Source of the DNA: a bacterium
GTDB taxonomy: Bacteria; Patescibacteriota; Minisyncoccia; UBA6257; 2-01-FULL-56-20
Reading direction: 5' to 3'
Assembly (NCBI GenBank): GCA_021813155.1
Contig: JAKALK010000009.1
Coordinates: 1 to 21,335, forward strand
Length of the DNA stretch: 21,335 bases
In this document: piece by piece, positions 13,295 through 20,284 of the stretch
How positions within the stretch are numbered: the first letter of the stretch is position 1
How the letters are laid out: each line of letters opens with the position of its first letter
Translations under genes and position numbers: made by a program
Notes under the pieces: model-generated
The model's database searches: none
Seen by the model: only the letters and a program-made list of their open reading frames with translations
What the model was told of the DNA's origin: nothing

Positions 13295-14377
13295 ATGCCG
13301 AGGATAATAGCTCATCTCGATATGGACGCTTTTTTTGCCGCGATTGAAGAAAGAAATAGGCCAAGACTTAGGGGTAAGCCGATTGTTGTTGGTTCTGACC
13401 CTAAAGGTGGCATCGGGAGAGGAGTAGTCTCTACGGCTAACTACGGCGCTCGTGAATATGGAATCCATTCCGCAATGCCGATATCAAAAGCTTGGGAATT
13501 GTCTCAAAAAGCCAAGCAAGAAGGCAAATCTGATGTGGTTTTTTTATCAACCGATGGACGCCGCTATGCCGAAACATCAAGCAGAATAATGGCACTTATA
13601 GCTAAGCATTTTGATTGTATCGAGCAGGCTAGTATTGATGAATTTTTTATTGATCTAAGTTTTCTTAGCTCGTTTGAAGAGGCTCGAAAAAATTGCCTCA
13701 AGCTTAAGGGTGAAATCAAATCCAAAGAGAAACTCAATTGTTCAATAGGAATTGGTCCTAATAAACTTATCGCCAAGATCGCTTCTGATTTTCAAAAACC
13801 CAATGGCCTGACCTTAATAGAACCCGATGAAGTCGAGAGGTTTTTAGAGCCGCTCGCAATCAGGAAAATTCCCGGCATTGGACCCAAAACAGAGCTTCAG
13901 CTCTGCAAGCTAAACATTCAAAACATCAAAGACCTCAAAAAACTTTCCATTAACGACCTGAAGCAATTACTGGGAAAGTGGGGTTTGAGTCTTTATAAAA
14001 AAGCTCGAGGCGAGGACGATTCCTTGGTAGGGGAATGGAATGAAATTAAGTCCATCGGAGAACAAGAAACCTTTGAAAAAGATACCCTTGATTCAAATTA
14101 TATTTACGAAAGGCTGCGAATCCTTAGTCGAGATGTTTTCAAAAGGTTTACCCATAGTGAGTTTAAAAATTTTCGCACCATTACAATCGCCGTTCGTATG
14201 AATGATTTCGAAACAAAAAATAGAAGCCGAACCCTTGATGAGCCTCAAAATAATTTAGCGGCCTTAGAGTTCGAGGCGATTAAGCTTCTTTATCCATTTT
14301 TCGACGCCAGGGAGAACCCAAATCGGAAGCCTATTCGACTTATTGGGATAAGAATTGAAAAACTGTCAAAAAAATAG
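13295..14377 (+). CDS. dinB: DNA polymerase IV (Y-family translesion polymerase)
   Basis: Copies past damaged bases at low fidelity. Catalytic residues: D9 in IAHLDMDAFFAAIE, with the steric-gate phenylalanine in the same motif, and the SIDEFFID acidic pair near 114-115. Also present: VVSTANYGAREYGIHSAMP (finger domain), CSIGIGPNKLIAKIASDFQKP (palm), a helix-hairpin-helix thumb (IPGIGPKTELQLCKL) and a little-finger domain ending RLIGIRIEKLSKK. At 360 residues it covers the catalytic core and little finger, but lacks the usual C-terminal clamp-binding motif (QLxLF). The stop overlaps the first base of a hairpin that serves as the terminator of the opposite-strand RNA. Leaderless start as described for the -10 box. 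Confidence 0.96.
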   Translation: MPRIIAHLDMDAFFAAIEERNRPRLRGKPIVVGSDPKGGIGRGVVSTANYGAREYGIHSAMPISKAWELSQKAKQEGKSDVVFLSTDGRRYAETSSRIMALIAKHFDCIEQASIDEFFIDLSFLSSFEEARKNCLKLKGEIKSKEKLNCSIGIGPNKLIAKIASDFQKPNGLTLIEPDEVERFLEPLAIRKIPGIGPKTELQLCKLNIQNIKDLKKLSINDLKQLLGKWGLSLYKKARGEDDSLVGEWNEIKSIGEQETFEKDTLDSNYIYERLRILSRDVFKRFTHSEFKNFRTITIAVRMNDFETKNRSRTLDEPQNNLAALEFEAIKLLYPFFDARENPNRKPIRLIGIRIEKLSKK

Positions 14378-14468
14378 GGGTTTGCTGCCTCAAGCAAACC
14401 CCCTGTGCTGTCCCTGTCGTTCAGGACAGCATCCCCGCACCAGCCCTCGCGCCACGGAAGCAAACTCT
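14367..14468 (-). ncRNA. Candidate structured small RNA, about 100 nt
   Basis: Minus-strand unit from a promoter at 14502-14475 to a strong terminator. The body is GC-rich and foldable: TGCTGTCC and GGACAGCA (14431-14424 with 14413-14406) form an 8-bp stem with a 10-nt loop. The terminator stem GGGGTTTGC (14402-14394) with GCAAACCCC (14385-14377) is perfect at 9 bp and followed by TATTTTTTT. The 5' end carries GTTTGC, a copy of part of the terminator's 5' arm, so it could pair with GCAAAC instead and open the terminator. The only frame (GTG, 21 codons) has no SD and its stop lies in the terminator loop. It matches no RNA family I know. The 3' part is antisense to the very end of dinB. Confidence 0.6.
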
Positions 14469-14474
14469 TTTCTG

Positions 14475-14502
14475 ATTATAAAACAAATAGCTAAATATTC
14501 AA
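14475..14502 (-). promoter_or_regulatory. Promoter of the candidate small RNA
   Basis: Minus strand: TTGAAT (14502-14497), 16-nt spacer, TATAAT (14480-14475). Confidence 0.7.
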
Positions 14503-14562
14503 TCATGTTCTGTGGATACTTCCGCCCTTTAGAAACTATACTTTTAAAAAAGCACTGCGTAG

Positions 14563-14568
14563 TATACT
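14563..14568 (+). promoter_or_regulatory. -10 box near-leaderless for the CAP gene
   Basis: TATACT, 8 nt before ATG 14577. No SD. Confidence 0.5.
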
Positions 14569-14576
14569 AAAAGAAT

Positions 14577-15518
14577 ATGAAAAAGATCGTAATTTTCATA
14601 TTCGGTGTAGTTGCGATTATATCCGTCTTTCTTATAGCCAGGAATTATAAGAATGAAATCGAAAAAGAAACTACGCGAATTATTGAAAGCTTAAGTCACG
14701 TTGTTCAAAAAGCGTTAGAAAATAAGGTTAAAGAGGCAGTAAAGGATATTGTCGGAGATATTAAGAAGTCATCCAATGATATTGAGCCAGATATATCGAG
14801 TCCGCCTCCACTGGTTCATGAACCATCCATTTTCAAGAGTTCGCCTCAATTAACTGTTGCGGGAGTTTTTACTTGGACAAATTACGAGCGCGGCCTCAAT
14901 AAAATTTCTCCCTTGCTTGATTCAAATTCGAAGCTAGACGAAATTGCAATTCAAAGGGCAAAAGATATGTTTAAACGTCAGTATTTTGAACACGTTTCGC
15001 CGTCCGGAGAAAGCGCCAGTAGCCTAGCTAAGCAATCTAGCTATGATTTCTTGGCTATCGGTGAGAATCTCGCGCTTGGCAGATTTGAAAATGATCGCAG
15101 TCTAGTTGAAGCTTGGATGGCTAGCCCCGGTCATCGGGCCAACATCCTAAATTCAAAATATCAAGAGATTGGTCTAGCTGTTATGGAAGGTATTTTTAAT
15201 GGAGAAAAAACATGGCTTGCGGTACAGATTTTCGGAAAACCAATCTCGGCCTGCCCAATTATCGATACTAGTCTTAAAAACTTAATTGATACTTACAAAA
15301 CCAGAATCCTTGATCTTCAGCAAGCGGCACAATCATTGCGAGATGAAATTAATACCACCCAGCCTGGAACTCAAAAGGAATTAGAAACTTATAATCAGAA
15401 AATAGATTCATATAATACTCTCGTTAATCAGATTAATTCGTTTATTGTTAAGACTAAGTCGCTCATTAGTGATTATAATAACCAAGTCCAAAGTTTTAAT
15501 AGTTGTCTCGGGAGCTAG
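14577..15518 (+). CDS. CAP/SCP-domain (YkwD-like) surface protein with C-terminal coiled coil
   Basis: 313 residues, anchored by an N-terminal hydrophobic segment (IVIFIFGVVAIISVFLIA) with the bulk outside. Residues about 30-65 look helical; a proline-rich linker follows (DISSPPPLVHEP). The CAP domain spans about 97-222: TNYERGLNKISPLL, YFEHVSPSGESASSL (first histidine), AIGENLALG and WMASPGHRANILNSKYQEIGLA (second histidine), completing the family's His/Glu cavity. Residues about 235-310 form heptad-like coiled coils (LQQAAQSLRDEI, IDSYNTLVNQINSF). Function within the family varies; in bacteria, cell-wall or surface roles are proposed. It has its own -10 box, so it is likely transcribed alone. 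Confidence 0.9.
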   Translation: MKKIVIFIFGVVAIISVFLIARNYKNEIEKETTRIIESLSHVVQKALENKVKEAVKDIVGDIKKSSNDIEPDISSPPPLVHEPSIFKSSPQLTVAGVFTWTNYERGLNKISPLLDSNSKLDEIAIQRAKDMFKRQYFEHVSPSGESASSLAKQSSYDFLAIGENLALGRFENDRSLVEAWMASPGHRANILNSKYQEIGLAVMEGIFNGEKTWLAVQIFGKPISACPIIDTSLKNLIDTYKTRILDLQQAAQSLRDEINTTQPGTQKELETYNQKIDSYNTLVNQINSFIVKTKSLISDYNNQVQSFNSCLGS

Positions 15519-15552
15519 CATAAATTGATGCCGCATTCTATTAAGTTTGCGG

Positions 15553-15558
15553 TATAAT
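15553..15558 (+). promoter_or_regulatory. -10 box in leaderless register for the DUF427 gene
   Basis: Consensus TATAAT with exactly 6 nt to ATG 15565. The longer frame from a TTG at 15547 would start inside the promoter and is rejected. Confidence 0.65.
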
Positions 15559-15564
15559 GAGAAC

Positions 15565-15858
15565 ATGAAAGCCACATGGAACAATATCGTTATCGCCGAA
15601 AGCGAAACCGTCGTTAGGTTTAAAAATAACATTTTCTTTCCTTATGACTCGGTTAAACTTCAATACCTCGTAAAAAATAATCAAAGCTTTTCTGATAACG
15701 ACAAAGGGGTTTGTCAATACTATAACGTTGAAGTTGGTGGGGTTGTAGCAAAAAACGGCGCTTGGATGTGCTCTAATCCCAATCTTGAAGCTGAAAAAAT
15801 TCGCGACTATTTCGCATTTTCAAAAGATATTGCTATTTCTGATACTAGCCAAAAATAA
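15565..15858 (+). CDS. DUF427 domain-containing protein
   Basis: 97-residue single-domain protein. MKATWNNIVIAESETVVRFKNNIFFPYDSV matches the DUF427 N-terminal pattern (W-G-x-V-L-A-E-S, then FPPEDV). It continues with KGVCQYYNVEV and NGAWMCSNP, matching the family's KG-A-YY-V segment and A-W-Y-P turn. No catalytic role is established. The start is ATG 15565, directly after a consensus -10 in leaderless position. It is followed by a promoter and hairpin at 15860-15921. Confidence 0.85.
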   Translation: MKATWNNIVIAESETVVRFKNNIFFPYDSVKLQYLVKNNQSFSDNDKGVCQYYNVEVGGVVAKNGAWMCSNPNLEAEKIRDYFAFSKDIAISDTSQK

Positions 15859-15859
15859 T

Positions 15860-15887
15860 TTGACATAAATTTTTTAGATTCTACAAT
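15860..15887 (+). promoter_or_regulatory. Strong sigma70-type promoter upstream of the CHRD-like gene
   Basis: TTGACA (15860-15865), 16-nt spacer, TACAAT (15882-15887). The start is expected near 15894, immediately before the hairpin at 15896. Confidence 0.75.
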
Positions 15888-15895
15888 AAAACTCT

Positions 15896-15921
15896 ACTCC
15901 CATGTGGGGAGTTGTTTTTTT
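15896..15921 (+). terminator. Hairpin with U-tract just after the promoter
   Basis: ACTCCC (15896-15901) pairs with GGGAGT (15907-15912), 5-nt loop, followed by TGTTTTTTT. It can end transcripts from the DUF427 gene; for the promoter at 15860-15887 it would be the very 5' end of the RNA. Confidence 0.75.
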
Positions 15922-15956
15922 CTGATTTCAATTGAAAGGTCGTCACTACTAAAAAA

Positions 15957-16412
15957 ATGTCTAAAAAAGGCTATCTAATCGGTGCCATTATCTTGGTTGT
16001 TGTAGTAGTATTCATCCTTGCTGGAGCAGGGAAAAAATCAATCAACTCTAATAACTCTAGCAACTATCAACCGATTAAAGTTTCTCTTGTGAGTCAGAGT
16101 AACTCCGGTATTTCAGGTACTGCTACTATTTCCGACGAAAGCGGTAAAACTAAGGTAATATTAAATTTAACTGGCACTCCCGCTAATTCCGAAGAACCCG
16201 CCCACATTCATCTAGGAACCTGCGTTAGTCTTGGGGAACCGAAATATCCCTTGACTTCAGTGAAGAATGGATCGTCCGAAACTATACTCGAAGTGCCGAT
16301 AAGCAAAATTATCAGTTCCACTTCGCTAGCGATTAACATCCACAAATCAGAAGCCGAAATGAGTGCAAGCGTAGCATGTGGTGAAATTCAGTCTTCCGCT
16401 AAAAGTAACTAA
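15957..16412 (+). CDS. CHRD-like / Cu-Zn superoxide dismutase-fold anchored protein
   Basis: 151 residues with an N-terminal membrane anchor (YLIGAIILVVVVVFILAGAG), a Ser/Asn-rich spacer (NSNNSSN) and a C-terminal beta domain outside the cell. SGISGTATISDESGKTKVIL, then EPAHIHLGTC, YPLTSV, LAINIHKSEAE and VACGEI form the CHRD pattern: histidines in PAHIH and NIH, with cysteines that could pair as a disulphide. No full SOD metal ligand set is visible, so enzyme activity should not be assumed. The leader from the promoter at 15860-15887 is about 63 nt and starts with a hairpin. No good SD. The gene converges on the HlyD-type gene. Confidence 0.78.
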   Translation: MSKKGYLIGAIILVVVVVFILAGAGKKSINSNNSSNYQPIKVSLVSQSNSGISGTATISDESGKTKVILNLTGTPANSEEPAHIHLGTCVSLGEPKYPLTSVKNGSSETILEVPISKIISSTSLAINIHKSEAEMSASVACGEIQSSAKSN

Positions 16413-16434
16413 AAATTAATAAACTGTATTTCTA

Positions 16435-16474
16435 ATAAAACAAGACCCCGAGGAGGCCTTGTTTTATTTTTTAG
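16435..16474. terminator. Bidirectional terminator between CHRD-like and HlyD-type genes
   Basis: ATAAAACAAG (16435-16444) pairs with CTTGTTTTAT (16458-16467), further closed by CC/GG pairs inside. TTTTATTTTTT follows on plus and an A/T-rich tail on minus. The stop codon of the minus-strand gene (16466-16464) lies in the stem. Confidence 0.82.
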
Positions 16475-18023
16475 TCAGGGCAACCACTACTCGATCTCCT
16501 TCGCTCAAACCCGAAATAATTTCAACATCGCCCGATTGACTCCTTATTCCCAAGGTTACCTGCGTTTCGCGACTTTCATCATCCACTAATTTCTCAACGT
16601 AGAAACTTCCTCCTCTTTCTTGGACTGCGTAAATTGGCAGAATTAAAACTCCTGTCTTATTAGCGGTTTCGATTTTTAAATTAGCGGTCAATCCATTCTT
16701 TAATCTTTGATCTGGTTGATCAAGGGCCACCTTAATTTTGAAATTCACCACCCCTCCAATGATCGTCTCAGCAGGTTCAATGTAAAACAATCGGCCTAGA
16801 AATTGTTCACCCGGAAAGGCGTCAAGGGTTACCGTCGCTTCGTTGCCAATTGCGAGTTTACCCACATTAATTTCTGGGACGTCTGCTTCTATTTCAAATT
16901 TATTTTCGGACATGATTGTTAAAAACGAAACATCCGGCGATACAATTTCTCCAACCTTGATTTCTTGTTTAGTAATCACCCCGTCAAATGGAGCGTAAAG
17001 AGTATTTTTATTAATCTGGAATCGAATTAAGGCTTTCTTTGCTTCAGTTTGTTTTACTTGGGCCTCTTGAGCGGCGATTTGTTCTTTCGTCGCTCCTGCT
17101 TTTTTTAGAGACAACTCATCTTCGATTTTTTGAATGGTGAGTTTTTGAGAAGCAATTAGTTGTTTCTTCGTGTTTACGCTCGAAAGTCCCGCATTTAAGT
17201 TATCTCTCGCTGTATTTAGATTTGTACGATAGGTATCCGCAGTACTCTGAGAAATGCCAACAGCAATTGTTAACGCATCGATAGTTGTGTTTATAAAACT
17301 CCTTAATTCCTCTAAATATCCTTGAGCTGCGTTAAGCGATTGATCTAAGGCGGTATCACTATAATTTCGTTCTAAATCGCCCAGTTCTTTTTTCCATTTA
17401 TTTAGCGTAAAACTTGCTTTGAAACGCTTTAATTCAACATTGATTTCGATTTGGGAGTTACTAACTGAAAAAGTTAAATTCGGATTAAGTTCTTCGTCGT
17501 TAGAAAATAAGAGGTCGGTTTGCTTTCTGACAGCGTCATCGGCTTGAGCATAAGCAGCATTTAGAGTATCAGGCACGTCAAAATATTCATTAATTAACTC
17601 TTGTTTCTCTTTTGCCAATTCAGTTTCCTTTACCTTTATGTCTTCTAGTCTTGTTCCAACTTTTAGCTCATCAAGTTTTGCCTGTTGTACCTCGACATTT
17701 GCTTCGGCTTCTAGAAGTTGGGCGTTTAACTCTTCGCTGTCGAGTAAAATTAAAGGTTGATCCGCCGAAACCTTATCTCCCACAGATACAAGAACTTTAT
17801 TCACCTTACCGCCTTTTTCAAAGGCCAAATCTACACTCTTAATAGACTTAGCCGTGCCGGTTACTTCGACGCTCTCTCTGACTGATCCTCTTTCAACTTT
17901 AATAACTTCTTGGTCATCTCCGTTCTTTGATTTAATAACCAAAATCAATAAAATAGAAATTATTACGATTCCCAAGATGCTTAGCCCGAGTCTTTTGCTC
18001 GCTAAAGATTTTAATCGTTTCAT
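16464..18023 (-). CDS. HlyD/MacA-type periplasmic-adaptor-like efflux subunit
   Basis: Membrane-anchored adaptor that in known systems links an ABC or RND pump to the outside. Order: transmembrane anchor (LGLSILGIVIISILLILVI, about 12-30); first half of the barrel-sandwich/lipoyl domain (VNKVLVSVGDKVSADQPLILL); a long coiled coil (about 95-330, in two segments broken near DTLNAAYAQ); second lipoyl half (LYAPFDGVITKQEIKVGEIV); beta-barrel (EATVTLDAFPGEQFLGRL); and a membrane-proximal end (VEIISGLSEGDRVVVALTKK). 519 residues. No MacB-like ATPase or permease lies in this window. GGAGG (18035-18031) is 7 nt before the ATG, giving a normal SD, but a TATAAT directly abuts it. Confidence 0.93.
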   Translation of the reverse strand: MKRLKSLASKRLGLSILGIVIISILLILVIKSKNGDDQEVIKVERGSVRESVEVTGTAKSIKSVDLAFEKGGKVNKVLVSVGDKVSADQPLILLDSEELNAQLLEAEANVEVQQAKLDELKVGTRLEDIKVKETELAKEKQELINEYFDVPDTLNAAYAQADDAVRKQTDLLFSNDEELNPNLTFSVSNSQIEINVELKRFKASFTLNKWKKELGDLERNYSDTALDQSLNAAQGYLEELRSFINTTIDALTIAVGISQSTADTYRTNLNTARDNLNAGLSSVNTKKQLIASQKLTIQKIEDELSLKKAGATKEQIAAQEAQVKQTEAKKALIRFQINKNTLYAPFDGVITKQEIKVGEIVSPDVSFLTIMSENKFEIEADVPEINVGKLAIGNEATVTLDAFPGEQFLGRLFYIEPAETIIGGVVNFKIKVALDQPDQRLKNGLTANLKIETANKTGVLILPIYAVQERGGSFYVEKLVDDESRETQVTLGIRSQSGDVEIISGLSEGDRVVVALTKK

Positions 18024-18030
18024 TAAAGTA

Positions 18031-18041
18031 CCTCCATTATA
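18031..18041 (-). promoter_or_regulatory. TATAAT directly joined to the SD of the HlyD-type gene
   Basis: Minus strand: TATAAT (18041-18036) is followed without a gap by GGAGG (18035-18031), then 7 nt, then ATG. If this -10 is used, +1 is near 18029 and the SD is not in the mRNA. The -35 (TTGGTG at 17 nt) is weak. Confidence 0.45.
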
Positions 18042-18071
18042 CTGTTAAACATTAAATACACCAAGTTAACG

Positions 18072-19115
18072 ATGATTCATAAATTCTCATCAGCAATTCT
18101 TCAAGGATACAATTTTTCCTTCCCGCGAAAGCTTATCGCTACTAAGCCTGCTTCTCCCAGAGACAAAGCTCGGCTGATGATTTTTAATCGTGAAAGCAAG
18201 GCAATTTTTAACTCTTATTTTATTAACCTTCCTGACTTTTTACCTCCTCGTTCAGTTATTGTCTTTAATGAAACCAAGGTTATTCCAGCAAAATTAATGC
18301 TTCAAAAAGAAACCGGCGGCAGGTTCAATATGCTTTATCTTAAAACGCTTGGCCCTAACATAGAAGTTCTTGCCAATAGAAAACTAAAGCTTAACTCGCG
18401 AGTTTTTTTGGACTCGCGAAACTTTTTCACAGTTATCAGTCAGGACAAAAATCATTATTTTTTAACGCCTTCGTTCCGCATTAAAAATCTTTCCAAGATT
18501 TTAAGGAAATATGGGCAAACTCCCATTCCTCCATATATTAAGAATTCTCCTCTTGCCGAAATTGATTTAAAGAATAAATATCAGACAATTTTTGCCAAGA
18601 AAGAAGGTTCGGTAGCTGCTCCAACTGCCTCGCTTCACTTTACTCGGCGGCTTTTCAAGAAACTCAAGCAATCAGGGGTATTGATTGAGTTTATAACGCT
18701 GCACGTAGGTCTAGGAACTTTCGCTCCACTTACTAAAAAAAATTTGGAAGAAGAAAAACTTCACGAAGAGTACTTTGAAATCAGCCCAAAAACAGCCAGG
18801 TTTCTGAATCGTGCAAAAAAAGAAGGACGCCCTATTATTGCGGTTGGTACTACAGTCTTAAGAACTCTTGAAACTGCCGCAAACAATAAGGGTGAGCTGG
18901 AAAAACTTTCCGGCACCACTGATCTATTCATACGAAGCGGCTATAAATTTAAGTTTGTTGATGGCCTAATTACTAACTTCCATGTCCCCAAATCGAGCTT
19001 AATTATGCTTGTCGCCGCCTTTGTCGGGCGAGAAAAAATTCTTGAGCTTTACAAGAAAGCGATTAATAAAAATTTCCGACTTTTTTCTTTTGGTGATGGC
19101 ATGTTGATTTATTAA
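18072..19115 (+). CDS. queA: S-adenosylmethionine:tRNA ribosyltransferase-isomerase (queuosine synthesis)
   Basis: Transfers and rearranges the ribosyl group of SAM onto 7-aminomethyl-7-deazaguanine in tRNA, forming epoxyqueuosine. Motifs along the protein: SPRDKARLMIFNR, PPRSVIVFNETKVIPAKL, YGQTPIPPYI, KKEGSVAAPTASLHFT, FITLHVGLGTFAPL, IIAVGTTVLRTLE, DGLITNFHVPKSSLIML and FGDGMLIY. Length is 347, as usual. The N-terminus has about ten residues more than typical (MIHKFSSAILQGYNF), but no better start is seen. No SD. The following metK makes its substrate SAM, a sensible pairing. tgt and queuosine precursor genes are not in the window. Confidence 0.96.
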   Translation: MIHKFSSAILQGYNFSFPRKLIATKPASPRDKARLMIFNRESKAIFNSYFINLPDFLPPRSVIVFNETKVIPAKLMLQKETGGRFNMLYLKTLGPNIEVLANRKLKLNSRVFLDSRNFFTVISQDKNHYFLTPSFRIKNLSKILRKYGQTPIPPYIKNSPLAEIDLKNKYQTIFAKKEGSVAAPTASLHFTRRLFKKLKQSGVLIEFITLHVGLGTFAPLTKKNLEEEKLHEEYFEISPKTARFLNRAKKEGRPIIAVGTTVLRTLETAANNKGELEKLSGTTDLFIRSGYKFKFVDGLITNFHVPKSSLIMLVAAFVGREKILELYKKAINKNFRLFSFGDGMLIY

Positions 19116-19180
19116 CCTATTTAATTAATTTGCATTTTCAATTAAACTAATTACTATTAAATTCAATATTCAAAACAAAA

Positions 19181-20233
19181 ATGATTAGACCTCGAATTTA
19201 CACGGTTGAAAGTGTTACTTCTGGTCACCCCGATAAAGTTTGTGATCAAATATCAGACGCCATCTTGGACGAATGCCTTAGGCAAGATCCTAAAAGTCGA
19301 GTGGCCGTAGAAACTCTTGGTTCTCATGGCCTTTTAGTTATTGGCGGGGAAGTAACTACTAATGCTCAATTCGACGCTGCGATTATTGCCGAGAAACTTT
19401 ATAAAGACATTGGCTATTCCGACAAACTTAAAATTATTGCCCATTTAGTAAAACAATCACCGGATATTGCTCAGGGCGTTGATGTTGGCGGCGCTGGAGA
19501 TCAAGGCATTATGTACGGCTACGCTGAACGGGACGGCGAATCCGAGTTTCTACCAGAAAGCATTTTCCTAGTTCATCGCCTAACCCGAGGTCTTGAGGAA
19601 ATGAGGCGCAGTGGCCGTTTTCCGTGGCTTGGCCCAGATGGCAAAGCTCAAGTTACCATGGAAGAAGATAAAGTTTTGACCATCTTGGTAAGTTGTCAGC
19701 ACAAAGAAGAGATTAATCAACCCGAAATTAAAGCTGCGCTTATGGAAGACCTTATCAAACCACTAGTGAGTGATCTCGGTGGCGTAGAAATTTTAGTTAA
19801 TCCAACCGGGAAATTTGTTCTTGGAGGTTTTGCCGCCGATGCCGGATTAACCGGTCGAAAAATTATGGTTGACACCTATTGTGGCTTAGCGCCTCATGGG
19901 GGCGGCTGTTTCTCCGGGAAAGATCCAACCAAAGTTGATCGCTCAGCTGCCTATATGGCGCGTTTCGCGGCTAAAAATGTTGTTGCTAACGGTCTAGCGA
20001 AAGAATGTCTTGTATCGGTTGCTTATGCAATTGGCCGTGCCGAACCCTTGATGGTTGAAGCGGTAGACGAGAACGGTAAAAGCTTGGCGGAGGTAATCAA
20101 GAAAAAATTTGACTTTCGTCCGCTCGCCATCATTGAAAGACTCAACTTAAGAAGACCCATTTATCTTCCTACGGCTGCTTACGGCCATTTTGGAAAACCA
20201 GGTTTTCCTTGGGAAGAAATTATTTCTATCTAA
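19181..20233 (+). CDS. metK: S-adenosylmethionine synthetase
   Basis: Makes SAM from methionine and ATP. Signature residues: TSGHPDKVCDQISDAILD at the N-terminus (ATP/Mg binding), GGAGDQGIMYGYA near residue 103, HGGGCFSGKDPTKVDRSAAY near 245-264 (P-loop-like), and AAYGHFGKPGFPWE at the end. At 350 residues it is shorter than the ~385 of model bacteria, the loss being in the middle, but all three repeat-domain motifs are present. It lies 65 nt after queA; the gap is AT-rich with no SD and no clear hairpin. A TAC-TATTAAAT stretch about 30-40 nt upstream may be a -10. Ends at the terminator at 20235-20268. Confidence 0.96.
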   Translation: MIRPRIYTVESVTSGHPDKVCDQISDAILDECLRQDPKSRVAVETLGSHGLLVIGGEVTTNAQFDAAIIAEKLYKDIGYSDKLKIIAHLVKQSPDIAQGVDVGGAGDQGIMYGYAERDGESEFLPESIFLVHRLTRGLEEMRRSGRFPWLGPDGKAQVTMEEDKVLTILVSCQHKEEINQPEIKAALMEDLIKPLVSDLGGVEILVNPTGKFVLGGFAADAGLTGRKIMVDTYCGLAPHGGGCFSGKDPTKVDRSAAYMARFAAKNVVANGLAKECLVSVAYAIGRAEPLMVEAVDENGKSLAEVIKKKFDFRPLAIIERLNLRRPIYLPTAAYGHFGKPGFPWEEIISI

Positions 20234-20234
20234 A

Positions 20235-20268
20235 AACAACAAAAGAGGCGGAAGCCTCTTATTGTTTG
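20235..20268. terminator. Bidirectional terminator between metK and the 20285-20491 gene
   Basis: AAGAGGC (20243-20249) pairs with GCCTCTT (20254-20260), GGAA loop, with outer ACAA/TTGT pairing. Tails: TTATTGTTT on plus and TTTTGTTGTTTTT on minus. Confidence 0.85.
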
Positions 20269-20284
20269 GGGTTTAGGCATTTAC

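Noticed and set aside
14385..14457. 21-codon GTG frame on the minus strand in candidate RNA 2
   Set aside because: No SD, unusual composition, and the stop lies in the terminator loop; it is more likely a chance frame in a GC-rich RNA.
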